Positions 1 through 8,860 are shown, numbered from the stretch's first letter. The stretch: DNA of 64,000 bases from Crossiella cryophila (GCF_014204915.1 NZ_JACHMH010000001.1:5543501-5607500); one strand, 5' to 3'. Made by a program: numbers and translations. Notes: generated by a model from the letters alone, not told the origin.

Positions 1-1
1 G

Positions 2-2131
2 GCGGCTTGCACCACCGTGTACGCGCTGCGGGCCAGCGAAGCCGCCGCCCGGCAACGCGATATCGCGGTCGGCCAGCAGGTCGCGGCCCAGTCCCACGCG
101 CTGCGCGCGGCCGATCCGGAGGCCGCGGCCCAGCTGGGTCTGGCCGCCTACCGCATGGCCCAGACCACGGGCACCCGCGGCGCGCTGCTCAGCACGTTCA
201 CCACGCCGTACGCCACCCAGCTCCTGGGACACCAGGACGAGGTGAACATGGCCGCCTACAGCCGGGACGGGCGACTGCTGGCCACCGCGAGCAAGGACGG
301 CACCGCCCGGCTCTGGGACCTGGCGGACCCGCGCCGCCCCAAGGAGATCGCGATCCTGGCCGGGCACACCGAGAACGTGCACAGCGTCGCCTTCCGCGCC
401 GACGGCAGGCTGCTGGCCACCGGCAGCTGGGACGACACGGTGCGGCTGTGGGACATCGGCGATCCCGCCGCACCGCGCACCATGGCCGTGCTCACCGGGT
501 TCACCGGGAGCGTGCACTCCGTCGCGTTCAGCCCGGACGGCCGGGTGCTGGCCGCGGCAGGCGACTCCCGGGTGCGGTTGTGGGATGCCGCGGAACCGCG
601 ACAGCCGGCCGAGCTGCCGGCGGTCGCGGTTCCGCCGGTGAGCGTGGCACTGGCGTTCGCCCCCGACGGCAGGCACCTGGCCAGCGCGAACCGGGACGGC
701 ACCGCCTGGCTGTGGGAGGTGACCGGGCCGGGCAGGCTCGGCGCGCCGCGCGTGCTGCGCGGCCACACCGCGGCGGTGACCTGGGTGGCGTTCAGCCCGG
801 ACAGCGGCCTGCTGGCCACCACCGGCCAGGACCGCACCGTGCGGCTGTGGGACCTGGCCGCGCCGCAGGCGCCGCCCAGGGTGCTGACCGGGCACACCGA
901 CGTGGTGCGCACCGCCGCGTTCAGCCCGAACGGACGGCTGCTGGCCACCGGCGGCCTGGACCGGGAGACCCGGCTGTGGGAGGTCGCGGGCGGCCGCCAG
1001 CTGACCACCTTCAGCGGGCTCACCGGCCACGTGCTGTCGGTGGCGTTCAGCCCCGACGGCCGTGGCCTGGCCGCGGCCAGCAAGAACGCCACGACCTGGC
1101 TGTGGGACCTGGCGGGCGCCACCCTGGCCGGTCACGGCGACTCGATCTGCGCGGTGGCCTTCAGCCGGGACGGCAGGCTGCTGGCCACCGGCAGCCGGGA
1201 TCACACGGTGCGGCTGTGGGACACCCGCGACCGGACCGAGGTGGCGGTGCTGGCCGGTCACCGGGGTTCGGTGTGCGGACTGGACTTCAGCTCCGACGGG
1301 CGCCTGCTGGCCACCGCGAGCCACGACCACACGGCCCGGCTGTGGGACCTCGGCGATCCGCGGAAACCCGTGGCGCTGCACGAGATCACCGAACACGGCC
1401 AGCCGGTGAGCGCCGTCGCCTTCGCCGGGGACGGTCCGGTCCTCGCCGTGGCCGCCCTGGACGCCACGGTCTCGCTGTGGCAGGTCGCTGCGGGAAGTCG
1501 GCCGAGCAGGCTGTCGGTGCTCACCCAGCACCGCAAGGGGGTCAACGCGATCGCCTTCAGCGGCGACGGCACCAGGATGGCCACCGCGGACTGGGACCGG
1601 ACCACCCGGCTGTGGGACCTCCGCGATCCCCGCCGCCCCAACGAACTGGCCGTGCTGACCGGGCACACCGACGGGGTCAGCTCGGTCGCGCTCAGCCGGG
1701 ACGGGAAGACCCTGGCCACCGGCAGCTGGGACCGCACGGTGCGGCTGTGGGACACCGGCACGGCCACCGCACTGGCCGTGGTGCGGCACGCCGACAACGT
1801 CAACGCGGTCGCGCTGAGCTCCGACGGCCGCACCCTGGCCACCGGCAGCTGGGACCGCACCCTGCGCCTGTGGGATGTCGGCGATCCCAGCCACCCCTCG
1901 GAGTCCGCGGTCGTCACCGGCCACCCCGAGGCGGTGTGGACGCTGGCGTTCAACCCCGACGGGCGCACCGTGGCCACCGGCGGCAACGACCCCATCGCCC
2001 GGGTGCTCGACGTCGACGCCGACCGCGTCGCGGAAACCATCTGCGCGGCCGCCCCACGCCGCCTCGGTATGCGTGGCTGGGTGGATCACTTTCCGCCAGG
2101 GCAGGGCAGGCCACCGTGCCCCGGGCGGTGA
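2..2131 (+). CDS. WD40 repeat protein, C-terminal part (5' end outside window)
   Basis: The frame is open to the left edge, so the start lies upstream. The visible part begins with a charged helix (ASEAAARQRDIAVGQQ) and a segment of the type DPEAAAQLGLAAYR, which in this family follows a transmembrane helix or an STAND-type NTPase. After that come 14 WD40 repeats of about 40-47 residues, most ending in RLWD or a close variant. Fourteen repeats would make two seven-bladed propellers. The tail (AETICAAAPRR...WVDHFPPGQ...PPC) is the usual closing segment of actinobacterial WD40 NTPase proteins. The propellers are expected to be a protein-interaction platform. The missing N-terminus probably carries a DNA-binding or signalling domain with an NTPase, but that cannot be seen here. 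Confidence 0.93.
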   Translation, partial: AACTTVYALRASEAAARQRDIAVGQQVAAQSHALRAADPEAAAQLGLAAYRMAQTTGTRGALLSTFTTPYATQLLGHQDEVNMAAYSRDGRLLATASKDGTARLWDLADPRRPKEIAILAGHTENVHSVAFRADGRLLATGSWDDTVRLWDIGDPAAPRTMAVLTGFTGSVHSVAFSPDGRVLAAAGDSRVRLWDAAEPRQPAELPAVAVPPVSVALAFAPDGRHLASANRDGTAWLWEVTGPGRLGAPRVLRGHTAAVTWVAFSPDSGLLATTGQDRTVRLWDLAAPQAPPRVLTGHTDVVRTAAFSPNGRLLATGGLDRETRLWEVAGGRQLTTFSGLTGHVLSVAFSPDGRGLAAASKNATTWLWDLAGATLAGHGDSICAVAFSRDGRLLATGSRDHTVRLWDTRDRTEVAVLAGHRGSVCGLDFSSDGRLLATASHDHTARLWDLGDPRKPVALHEITEHGQPVSAVAFAGDGPVLAVAALDATVSLWQVAAGSRPSRLSVLTQHRKGVNAIAFSGDGTRMATADWDRTTRLWDLRDPRRPNELAVLTGHTDGVSSVALSRDGKTLATGSWDRTVRLWDTGTATALAVVRHADNVNAVALSSDGRTLATGSWDRTLRLWDVGDPSHPSESAVVTGHPEAVWTLAFNPDGRTVATGGNDPIARVLDVDADRVAETICAAAPRRLGMRGWVDHFPPGQGRPPCPGR

Positions 2132-2186
2132 ACCCCGGGGTTGCTGCTTCCTCGTCCTGGTCCTCGGCCGCACCTGGGCCGGTGGG

Positions 2187-3380
2187 TCACCAGTCGTGCA
2201 GGGTGCCGTCCAGCAACCTGTTGTACGGCAGGTAGTCCCGCCGGTACGGGTGCGCGGCCATCGCCTGCTCGTCCAGCGTGACGCCCAGGCCGGGGGCCTC
2301 GCTGGGGCGCAGGTGGCCGTCGGTGAAGGTGTAGCCGGGGTGGAAGACCTCGGCGGCCTGGGCCGGGTAGCCGGAGTACTCCTGGATGCCGAAGTTGTGC
2401 ACGGCCAGGCCCAGGTGCACCGCGGCGGCCATGCCCACCGGGGAGATGTCGGCCGGACCGTGCAGCCCACTGCGAATCTGGTACAGGGCCGCGAAATCCA
2501 GCAGTTTCTTCACCGCGGTGACGCCGCCGAAGTGGGTGACGGGGGAGCGGACGAAGTCGATCAGGCGTTCGGTGATCAGGGTCTGGTAGTCGAAGACGGT
2601 GTTGAAGACCTCGCCGATGGCCAGCGGGATCGTGCTGTGCTGCCGCACCAGGCGCAGCGCCGACTGGTCCTCGGCGGGGGTGCAGTCCTCCAGCCAGAAC
2701 AGGTCGTAGGGCTCCAGGGACTTGGCCAGCCGGGCGGACTGCTGCGGGGTGAGCCGGTGGTGCACGTCGTGCAGCAGCGGCAGTTCCGGACCGAACTCGT
2801 TGCGCACCGCCTCGAACACACCCGGGATGTGCCGCAGGTAGGCAGCGGTGTCCCAGTCCTCCACCACCGGCATCCCCGGCGTGTTCTCGGTCTGCGCGAT
2901 GGAGTAGACCCGTTGCAGGCCGGGGATTCCGGACTGGATGCGGATGGCCTGATAGCCCTCGGCCTGCCGGGCGCGCACCGAGTCGAACAGCTCGGGCAGG
3001 TCACGGCCGGCGGCGTGCCCGTAGGTGCGGACCCGGTCCCGGCTGGCCCCGCCGAGCAGCTGGTAGAGCGGCAGTCCGGCGACCTTGGCCTTGATGTCCC
3101 ACAGCGCCAGGTCCACCGCGGCGATGGCGGCCATGGTGACCGGGCCGCGCCGCCAGTACGCGCCGCGGTAGAGCTGCTGCCAGGTGTCCTCGATGCGCTG
3201 CGGGTCGCCGCCGATCAGGGTGGGCAGCACGTGCTCGGACAGGTAGGCGGCCACGGACAGCTCGCGCCCGTTGAGGGTGGCATCGCCCAGGCCGGTCACG
3301 CCCTCGTCGGTCTCGATCCGCACGGTCACGTAATTGCGGCCCGGACCGCACACGAGCACGCTCGCGTCGACGATCTTCAC
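2187..3380 (-). CDS. manD: D-mannonate dehydratase family protein (enolase superfamily)
   Basis: This 397-residue protein is a full-length member of the ManD/RspA branch of the enolase superfamily. Expected metal ligands are visible as D205 (in LLHDVHHR, with H207), E231 (WLEDCTP) and E257 (IGEVF), with the late His at 307 in LHGPADISP. The N-terminal capping domain is intact. ManD enzymes dehydrate D-mannonate to 2-keto-3-deoxygluconate, but many family members act weakly or on D-gluconate, so the substrate is not certain. It is the last gene of an import operon, 20 bases after the second permease, which suggests it starts breakdown of the imported sugar acid or uronide-derived sugar. Confidence 0.88.
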   Translation of the reverse strand: MKIVDASVLVCGPGRNYVTVRIETDEGVTGLGDATLNGRELSVAAYLSEHVLPTLIGGDPQRIEDTWQQLYRGAYWRRGPVTMAAIAAVDLALWDIKAKVAGLPLYQLLGGASRDRVRTYGHAAGRDLPELFDSVRARQAEGYQAIRIQSGIPGLQRVYSIAQTENTPGMPVVEDWDTAAYLRHIPGVFEAVRNEFGPELPLLHDVHHRLTPQQSARLAKSLEPYDLFWLEDCTPAEDQSALRLVRQHSTIPLAIGEVFNTVFDYQTLITERLIDFVRSPVTHFGGVTAVKKLLDFAALYQIRSGLHGPADISPVGMAAAVHLGLAVHNFGIQEYSGYPAQAAEVFHPGYTFTDGHLRPSEAPGLGVTLDEQAMAAHPYRRDYLPYNRLLDGTLHDW

Positions 3381-3400
3381 TGCTACCTCTCTCCGGGCAC

Positions 3401-4207
3401 TCAGCCCTTGGTGGCGCCCGCGGTCAGCCCGGCGACGATGTGCTTCTGCGCCAACAGGGCCACCGCCAGCGCGGGCAGGGTGGTGATGGTGGCCGCGGCC
3501 ATCAGCCCACCCCAGTCGGTGCCCGCGTAGGAGACGAAGGAGAACAACGTCACCGGCAGGGTCTTGGTGTCCTCATCGGCCAGGATCAGCGCGAACATGA
3601 AGTTGTTCCAGCTGGAGATGAAGGCCAGCACGCAGGCGGTGGCGATACCCGGCATGGCCAGCGGCAGCGCGATGCGCAGGAAGGTGCCGAACGGGGTGAG
3701 CCCGTCGATCTGCGCCGCTTCCTCCAGCTCCACCGGCAGGCCCTCGAAGAAGCTGATCATCACCCACAGGATCAGCGGCACCGAGACGAACATGTGGCTG
3801 AGCACCAGCACCGCGTGACTGCCGACCAGGCCGAGCTGGGCGAACAGGTAGTACCAGGGCACCAGCAGGGATATCGCGGGCACGATCCGGGCCACCAGCA
3901 CCAGCGAACCCGTGCCGTGCAAGCGGAAACGGCCGACCGCCCAGGCCGCGGGCACCGCCAGCACCGCCGAGAGCGCGGTGGAAGTGACGCCGACGATCAG
4001 CGAGTTGAGCATCGAGGAGGGCAGTTCGCCGCCGGAGAGCACGTTGCCGAAGTTCTCCAGCGTCGGCGTGAACACCAGCCAGGAACCGGGATCGGTGATC
4101 TGCACGTTGGTCTTGAACGCCGAGGCGACCATCCACACCACCGGCAGCACCAGCACCAGCAGTGCCACCGTGATCGCGCCACCGCGCAGCCAGGACTTCG
4201 CGCTCAC
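3401..4207 (-). CDS. ABC sugar transporter permease (MalG/CUT1 type)
   Basis: This 268-residue inner-membrane protein has about six hydrophobic segments and the permease EAA-loop pattern (EEAAQIDGLTPFGTFLRIALPLAMPG begins near residue 175; the conserved core is EEAAQIDG). A MalG-type subunit should pair with the upstream MalF-type permease to form the channel of a CUT1 carbohydrate importer. The GTG start at 4207 is chosen because it overlaps the upstream stop as GTGA, implying translational coupling. Frames extending further upstream are out-of-frame readings of the preceding permease gene. Confidence 0.92.
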   Translation of the reverse strand: MSAKSWLRGGAITVALLVLVLPVVWMVASAFKTNVQITDPGSWLVFTPTLENFGNVLSGGELPSSMLNSLIVGVTSTALSAVLAVPAAWAVGRFRLHGTGSLVLVARIVPAISLLVPWYYLFAQLGLVGSHAVLVLSHMFVSVPLILWVMISFFEGLPVELEEAAQIDGLTPFGTFLRIALPLAMPGIATACVLAFISSWNNFMFALILADEDTKTLPVTLFSFVSYAGTDWGGLMAAATITTLPALAVALLAQKHIVAGLTAGATKG

Positions 4208-5082
4208 ACGGCCTCCCGTCCCGGGCGGCGGCGCACGACCAGCACCACCCCGACGATGACCACGGTGAACAGCACCAGCACCGCCGAGGCCAGGGCGTAC
4301 TCCTGGTAGTCGAAGGTGAGCCCGTAGGCCAGCACGTTGAGTGTCTCGGCCTCGAAGGCGGACCCGCCGCCCGCGCCCTTGGTGGCGTAGATGAGGTCGA
4401 AGGTCTTGAGCGCGTCCACCGTGCGCAGCAGCACCGCGGCGGTCAGCGCGGGCAGCAGCATCGGCAGCACCACGTGCCGGAACCGTTGCCAGGCACTGGC
4501 TCCGTCCACCAGCGCGGCCTCCTCCGGTTCGGTCGGCAGCGTGGACAGCCCGGCCAGCAACAGGATCGCCATCATCGGCGTCCACTGCCACACGTCGATG
4601 GCCATCAGCGTGGGCAGCGATCCGGACACCGAACCCAGGAACGCCTGCCGGGGCAGGCCGATCGCGGTCAGCAGGTGGTTGGCCACGCCGTTGGTGGGGT
4701 CCAGGATCAGCAGCCACAGCACACCGATGGCGACCGGCGCGGTCAGCAGCGGCACGATCAGCACCGTGCGCACCCAGCGCACCCCGCGGAAAGCCTTGCG
4801 CAGCAACATGGCCAGCGCCAGTCCGAGCACCGCCTCCACCGCGACCGCGCCCACGGTGAACACCACCGTGCGCCAGAACGCGGGCCAGAACCGCCGCCCG
4901 TCACCGAGTGCGTCGGCGTAGTTGCGCAGCCCGGCGAACCCCGCCTCCGCGTTCACCGCGCCGAAAGCGTCGGTGAAACTCAGGTACAGCGTGTACACCA
5001 GCGGAAAGACGATCATCAACCCGACGAAGGCCAGCGCCGGTCCCAGCATCAGCCAGCGCAGCCTGCGCTGCGCCCCGGTCAC
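4204..5082 (-). CDS. ABC sugar transporter permease (MalF/UgpA type)
   Basis: This 292-residue protein begins VTGAQRRLRWLMLGPAL and has six predicted membrane helices plus the EAA loop (EEAALVDGASAWQRF). It is the first of two permeases in the operon. The GTG start at 5082 overlaps the TGA of the solute-binding protein gene as GTGA. A longer open frame upstream is low-complexity Gly/Arg/Ala and is simply the other reading of the preceding gene. No ATP-binding subunit is encoded in the operon. Many actinobacterial CUT1 importers use a shared MsiK-type ATPase encoded elsewhere, so that is the likely partner. Confidence 0.92.
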   Translation of the reverse strand: MTGAQRRLRWLMLGPALAFVGLMIVFPLVYTLYLSFTDAFGAVNAEAGFAGLRNYADALGDGRRFWPAFWRTVVFTVGAVAVEAVLGLALAMLLRKAFRGVRWVRTVLIVPLLTAPVAIGVLWLLILDPTNGVANHLLTAIGLPRQAFLGSVSGSLPTLMAIDVWQWTPMMAILLLAGLSTLPTEPEEAALVDGASAWQRFRHVVLPMLLPALTAAVLLRTVDALKTFDLIYATKGAGGGSAFEAETLNVLAYGLTFDYQEYALASAVLVLFTVVIVGVVLVVRRRPGREAV

Positions 5083-6359
5083 CGCTGCTCCCGATGCCGG
5101 TTGTCCCGCACCAGGAACGCGGCGAGTTCCACATCGGCCGCCCGCGCCGCCGGGGCCACCGGCTGCCCGAGCACCCCGGCCACCAGTGGTGCGCCCACGA
5201 TGTCCCGGGCCCGCCCGACCTGCAACACCCGCGGCCGGTCCGAGCCGATCCCGTTGCGTGCGTTGACCCGCATCGCCGCCGCCAGCTCCGGTGGGAACCC
5301 GGTCAGCGTGGCCAGATCGGCCCACGCCGACTCCCGTGCTCCCGGAATCCCCTTGGCCTGCAAGGCGGAAACCATCGCGGGGGAGGAGGCCCAGCGCAGG
5401 AACCGCCAGGAATCCTCTTGCAGCAAGGAGTATCGGTTGATGCCCAGGCTCCAGGACGGGACGTTGTAGGGTCTGGACCCCGCCGGACCGGCGGGGAAAG
5501 GTGCGAAGCCCACCCGGTCCCGCACCAGCGAGGTCTTGGGGTCGACGATGCTGGTGTAGATCGCGTCCGCGTCCACGTAGAAGGCCGCCTTGCCCTGCGC
5601 GAACACCGGCATCGCCTGCTCCAGGCTCATGTTCGCCACCCCCGGCGGCCCCGCCCGCCCGAGCAGTTCGCCGTAGTACTGGTAGGCGCTGATCGCGGCC
5701 GGACTGCCGATGGCCGAGCGCCCGTCCACCACGAAGTCACCGCCGTGGGAGTACAGGAAACTGGACCACTGCGTCACCGCCCCGGTCCGCTGCCCCCGCC
5801 CGACCGCGCCGAACACCCCGCGCCCCGGATCATGCAGCCGCACCGCGCTGTCCAGGAGTTCGGCCAGGGTGCCGGGCGGGCCGGTGAGGTCCTTGCGGTA
5901 GTAGAGGACCGGTCGCTCGGTGACCACCGGCACCGACCGCACCCGCCCGGCCACGATCGAGGCGGTGCGCGGTGCCTGCTGGAAGTCGGACCAGCGGTAC
6001 TCGGCGTCCCCGCCGACCAGGTCGGTCAGGTCGGCCAGCCAGCCGTTGCGGGTGAACAGGGCCTGTTCCTGCAGCGCCCGCACCATCATCACGTCGATGT
6101 CGGTGGCCGAGGCGTTGAGCTTGACGTTGTAGGCACTGGCCAGCTGATCGCCGGTGAGCATGCTGATGGTGACCCGCCTGCGCACCAGGTCCTCGAACTC
6201 GCCGATCCGCTCCCGTACCGCCCGCGTCCACACGTGGTTGGCGGCCAGCACTCGCAACGGCGTGTCCCGCCCAGGACTGCCCTGACCACAGCCCGCGAGG
6301 GCGGCACCAGCGGAAACAGCCCCGAGCATGGTGAGGAACCCGCGCCGGGTCGACGGCAT
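5079..6359 (-). CDS. Extracellular sugar-binding lipoprotein of the ABC importer
   Basis: This 426-residue family 1 solute-binding protein starts with a twin-arginine motif (STRRGFLTMLG) and a lipobox (LAGC), so it is probably a Tat-exported lipoprotein tethered outside the membrane. A strong ribosome binding site (GAGGAGGTG) precedes the ATG. It is the first gene of the import operon and would capture the carbohydrate for the two permeases downstream. Pfam-type family 1 features include the YNVPSWSLGINRYS segment near residue 290 and a large mixed alpha/beta body. Ligand identity cannot be read from the sequence; the terminal ManD-type enzyme suggests a sugar acid or glucuronide-containing sugar. 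Confidence 0.92.
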   Translation of the reverse strand: MPSTRRGFLTMLGAVSAGAALAGCGQGSPGRDTPLRVLAANHVWTRAVRERIGEFEDLVRRRVTISMLTGDQLASAYNVKLNASATDIDVMMVRALQEQALFTRNGWLADLTDLVGGDAEYRWSDFQQAPRTASIVAGRVRSVPVVTERPVLYYRKDLTGPPGTLAELLDSAVRLHDPGRGVFGAVGRGQRTGAVTQWSSFLYSHGGDFVVDGRSAIGSPAAISAYQYYGELLGRAGPPGVANMSLEQAMPVFAQGKAAFYVDADAIYTSIVDPKTSLVRDRVGFAPFPAGPAGSRPYNVPSWSLGINRYSLLQEDSWRFLRWASSPAMVSALQAKGIPGARESAWADLATLTGFPPELAAAMRVNARNGIGSDRPRVLQVGRARDIVGAPLVAGVLGQPVAPAARAADVELAAFLVRDNRHREQR

Positions 6360-6385
6360 CGGCGGCCCACCTCCTCACGTGGTCC

Positions 6386-6402
6386 AACTGGTAGGACCAG
6401 TT
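6386..6402. promoter_or_regulatory. Operator-like palindrome upstream of the import operon
   Basis: AACTGGTAGGACCAGTT is a perfect inverted repeat with 7-base arms and a 3-base centre, 27 bases upstream of the solute-binding protein start. Its core TGGTNNNACCA fits the TNGTNNNACNA pattern of FadR-subfamily GntR regulators. The FadR-type regulator encoded at 8053-8820 is the obvious candidate to bind it, although the adjacent TetR gene cannot be excluded. Confidence 0.6.
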
Positions 6403-6448
6403 CGGCCAGACAGTACGTCCGAGCCCGCCCCGGGGCAAGGGGGCGGCG

Positions 6449-7096
6449 CTACCGCCTCGGGAGCAGGTCCGGGTGCAGGCACAGGCCGCGCAGCCGGGTG
6501 AGCACCGCGGCGCGGGCGTGCCCGAAGGCGGTGTCAGCGTCGTGCAGGCGGGCCCGGGTGACCACGGACTGGCCGAGTGCGTCGAGTTCGTAGGCCAGCA
6601 GGGCGGGATCGGTGTCCGCGCGCAGTTCCCCGGCCGCGATGGCCTCCGTCGTCAGCGAACACAGCAGGTCGACCCACTCGTGCAGCAGCGCGACCAGGCG
6701 GTCCCGGACGGCGCCCGGCTGGTCGTCGAACTCCGCCTGGGTGGCGACGAAGAAGCACCCGCCGGGCAGCACGCCGTCGGCGTAGAAGGCCAGCCGGCGC
6801 TCGTGCACCGCCCACAGCGCCCGGACACCGGTGTGCTCGGCCAGTGCCGGGCGGACGACCAGGTCGGCCCATTGCTCGCGGGCGCGGTCGATCACGGCCA
6901 GTTGCAGGGTCTGCTTGTCCGGCCAGTGCGTGAACAGCCCGGACTTGCTGACCCCGAGCCGTCCGGCCAGCTGGGCCAGGGACAGGCCGTCGAGACCGTC
7001 GGTGGAGGCCAGGTCGACGGCCGCGTCCAGCACGGCGGCCCGAGTGCGGTCGCCACGCTGTCGGCGGCCGTCACCCCCGGAGTTCGCGTTCGGCAT
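6449..7096 (-). CDS. TetR family regulator
   Basis: This 215-residue protein has an N-terminal TetR helix-turn-helix (about residues 17-63, with LAGRLGVSKSGLFTHWPDKQTL) and a helical ligand-binding domain of the TetR_C_13-like kind. Its ATG lies 15 bases from the end of a 30-base near-palindrome at 7111-7140, so autoregulation is likely. The divergent VOC gene would be controlled from the same site. It also lies directly upstream of the sugar-import operon on the same strand (89-base gap), but that operon has its own, different palindrome. Confidence 0.92.
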   Translation of the reverse strand: MPNANSGGDGRRQRGDRTRAAVLDAAVDLASTDGLDGLSLAQLAGRLGVSKSGLFTHWPDKQTLQLAVIDRAREQWADLVVRPALAEHTGVRALWAVHERRLAFYADGVLPGGCFFVATQAEFDDQPGAVRDRLVALLHEWVDLLCSLTTEAIAAGELRADTDPALLAYELDALGQSVVTRARLHDADTAFGHARAAVLTRLRGLCLHPDLLPRR

Positions 7097-7110
7097 GTGA
7101 ACAACCTAAC

Positions 7111-7140
7111 ACAATAAGTCCGACCGGTCGGTCGTATTGT
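7111..7140. promoter_or_regulatory. TetR-type operator between divergent TetR and VOC genes
   Basis: A 30-base near-perfect palindrome fills the intergenic space. The central GACCGACCGGTCGGTC-like core is flanked by ACAATA and TATTGT; only two symmetric base pairs break the symmetry. It sits next to the start codon of the TetR gene and about 40 bases before the VOC start, a typical place for a repressor that controls itself and the divergent gene. Confidence 0.75.
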
Positions 7141-7178
7141 TCGGGTCCCAGGCTCCACCCCGGCGAAGGGACCCAGCG

Positions 7179-7634
7179 ATGCCCGTGATCGTTCCGGACT
7201 ACCACCTCGGCGTGGTCGTGTCCGACCTGCACCGCGCCATGGCCGAACTCACCGACCTGCTCGGCCTGCGCTGGCTGCCGCCGGTGCGCAGCGGCCACCA
7301 GGTCACCGGCGACGGCCCGCCGCACACCGGCCCGATGCTCACCATGTCCAGGCAGGGGCCGCCCTACCTGGAACTGCTTGAGCTGACCCCCGGCACCGTG
7401 TGGTCCGAACCCGGCCTGCACCACCTGGGCTTCTGGGCACACGACGTGCGCGCGGAGTCGGCCAGGATGACCGCGGCCGGCTTCCCGCTGGAGGCCGAGG
7501 CGGTGGTGCTGGCCGGGGACACCGAACCGGGTGTGTGCTACCACCGGACCAGCGACGGCCTGCGCCTGGAACTGGTCGAGATGAGCCGCGGCGGCCCGGC
7601 ACTGGCCCACTACCTCAACGCGATCACCGACTAG
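7179..7634 (+). CDS. VOC superfamily (glyoxalase-like) protein
   Basis: The 151-residue protein has two babbab-type halves of the vicinal oxygen chelate fold. Candidate metal ligands are His in YHLGVVV near the start, His in LHHLGFWA, and Glu in the two beta strands YLELLEL and LRLELVEM. This layout fits the Glyoxalase_4 group, whose members include methylmalonyl-CoA epimerase-like and lactoylglutathione-lyase-like enzymes. The ATG at 7179 is chosen because GAAGGG lies just upstream; a start at 7137 would fall inside the operator. Expected target of the divergent TetR, so possibly a detoxifying enzyme or binding protein for the TetR ligand; the substrate is unknown. Confidence 0.85.
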   Translation: MPVIVPDYHLGVVVSDLHRAMAELTDLLGLRWLPPVRSGHQVTGDGPPHTGPMLTMSRQGPPYLELLELTPGTVWSEPGLHHLGFWAHDVRAESARMTAAGFPLEAEAVVLAGDTEPGVCYHRTSDGLRLELVEMSRGGPALAHYLNAITD

Positions 7635-7645
7635 CCTCCGCACGC

Positions 7646-8068
7646 ATGGCGAACCTGCTCTCCGTCGGCCGTTCGAGCGCCGATCCGAACCTGGCCGACT
7701 GGCACATCGACGGCGCACCGCTGGCCCGCTGGATGTCCCGGTTCGACTGCGCGGGCCCGACTCCCGGTGACTCCAGCGTGCTGGCCACCCGCGATCTCGA
7801 CGACCTGCGCGCGCTGCTCGGCAGGCCCGGTGGCGTGCTGCCTTCCGGGCGGGTGCCGCTGTACGGCTGCGCGCGCTGCGCCGACCTCGACTGCGGGGTC
7901 TTCGCCGTCCGCGTCACCCACGACCAGGACACAGTGAGCTGGACCGACTTCGCCTGGGAGTACGGCAGCGACCAGGAGCCCGGACCCTCGGCGGACTACG
8001 CCGCGCTGCCGACGATCAGGTTCGACCGGGAGCGCTACGAGGCCGTGCTCGGTCAGCTGCTGCGCTGA
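7646..8068 (+). CDS. Hypothetical protein
   Basis: This 140-residue acidic, soluble protein starts 11 bases after the VOC stop and may be cotranscribed with it. It has no signal peptide or membrane segment. A cysteine cluster (CARCADLDCG near residue 75) stands out but does not match a known zinc or iron-sulfur motif. Beta-strand-rich stretches follow (VFAVRVTHDQDTVSWTDFAWEYG). The product is widespread-looking in style but I do not recognise a family. Its 3' end overlaps the convergent FadR-type gene by 16 bases. Confidence 0.75.
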   Translation: MANLLSVGRSSADPNLADWHIDGAPLARWMSRFDCAGPTPGDSSVLATRDLDDLRALLGRPGGVLPSGRVPLYGCARCADLDCGVFAVRVTHDQDTVSWTDFAWEYGSDQEPGPSADYAALPTIRFDRERYEAVLGQLLR

Positions 8069-8820
8069 GCCGACCGGTCGAGCAGGTTCTCCAGCTGCCG
8101 GGAGGCCATCACGTCCACGCTCAGGTCCGCCTCCGGCCCCCAGCTGCGCCCGGCCAGGGCGAGGTGCTCGTGCATGCAGTGCCGGGCCAGTTCGACGTCG
8201 CGGGCCTCGATGGCGGCCACGATCTCCGGATGGTGCGGCACTCCCGGACCAGGGTCGGCGGTGTCGGAGTTGGAGCGCAGCATGATCTCGAACATCATCC
8301 CGCTGATCGAGGCCAGCATGATCCGCAGCACCGGGTTGCCCGCGGCCGCGGCGATGGTGTCGTGGAAGTCCACGTCGGCCTGGGCCTTGGTCACCACGTC
8401 GGTGGCGGCCAGCACCCGCTCGTGCGCCGCCCGGATCGCGGCCACCTCGGCTTCGCTGCCGTTCTGGGTGGCCAGCGCGACGGTTTCCACTTCGAGCACG
8501 ATCCGGGCCGCCATCACCTGGCGCACGGTGGGCCTGCTGGTGCGGTAGAGCGCGTCGTAGCTGTGTGCCTCCGCCGCGGACCGTTGCGCCACGAACGAAC
8601 CCCGCCCTGGCGCGATCTCGATCAGGTGCTGGGCCTCCAGTCGGCGCAGCACCTCGCGGACCACGTTGCGACTGGCCCCGAATCGCACTGCCAGCTCACG
8701 TTCGGAGGGCAGTTTGGCGCCGGTGGCCGGTTCACCGGAGAGGATTTCCTGGCGGAGCTGCCGGGAGATGGTCTCGGTGAGCAGACCGCGTTGGGGCGGT
8801 GGCGGAACGCTGCCGGGCAC
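8053..8820 (-). CDS. GntR family regulator, FadR subfamily (FCD domain)
   Basis: The 255-residue protein has an N-terminal winged helix-turn-helix (about residues 12-78, LPSERELAVRFGASRNVVREVLRRL) and a C-terminal FCD ligand-binding domain. Metal-binding positions of FCD domains are visible in VDFHDTIAAAAGNPVL, HHPEIVAAIEARD and HCMHEHL. FCD regulators usually sense acid sugars, other carboxylates or fatty acids. The best candidate target is the TGGTCCTACCA palindrome before the sugar-import/ManD operon nearby, a match to the subfamily's operator pattern; that link is inference. Confidence 0.93.
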   Translation of the reverse strand: MPGSVPPPPQRGLLTETISRQLRQEILSGEPATGAKLPSERELAVRFGASRNVVREVLRRLEAQHLIEIAPGRGSFVAQRSAAEAHSYDALYRTSRPTVRQVMAARIVLEVETVALATQNGSEAEVAAIRAAHERVLAATDVVTKAQADVDFHDTIAAAAGNPVLRIMLASISGMMFEIMLRSNSDTADPGPGVPHHPEIVAAIEARDVELARHCMHEHLALAGRSWGPEADLSVDVMASRQLENLLDRSAQRSS

Positions 8821-8860
8821 GGCGGCGATGCTACCCGCCCGACCGTCCGGCCGGGCCCGC

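Noticed and set aside
258-2010. Periodic DNA repeats resembling a tandem-repeat array
   Set aside because: They follow the 40-47-codon WD40 period and are explained by protein repeats; no CRISPR-like spacing or identical units.
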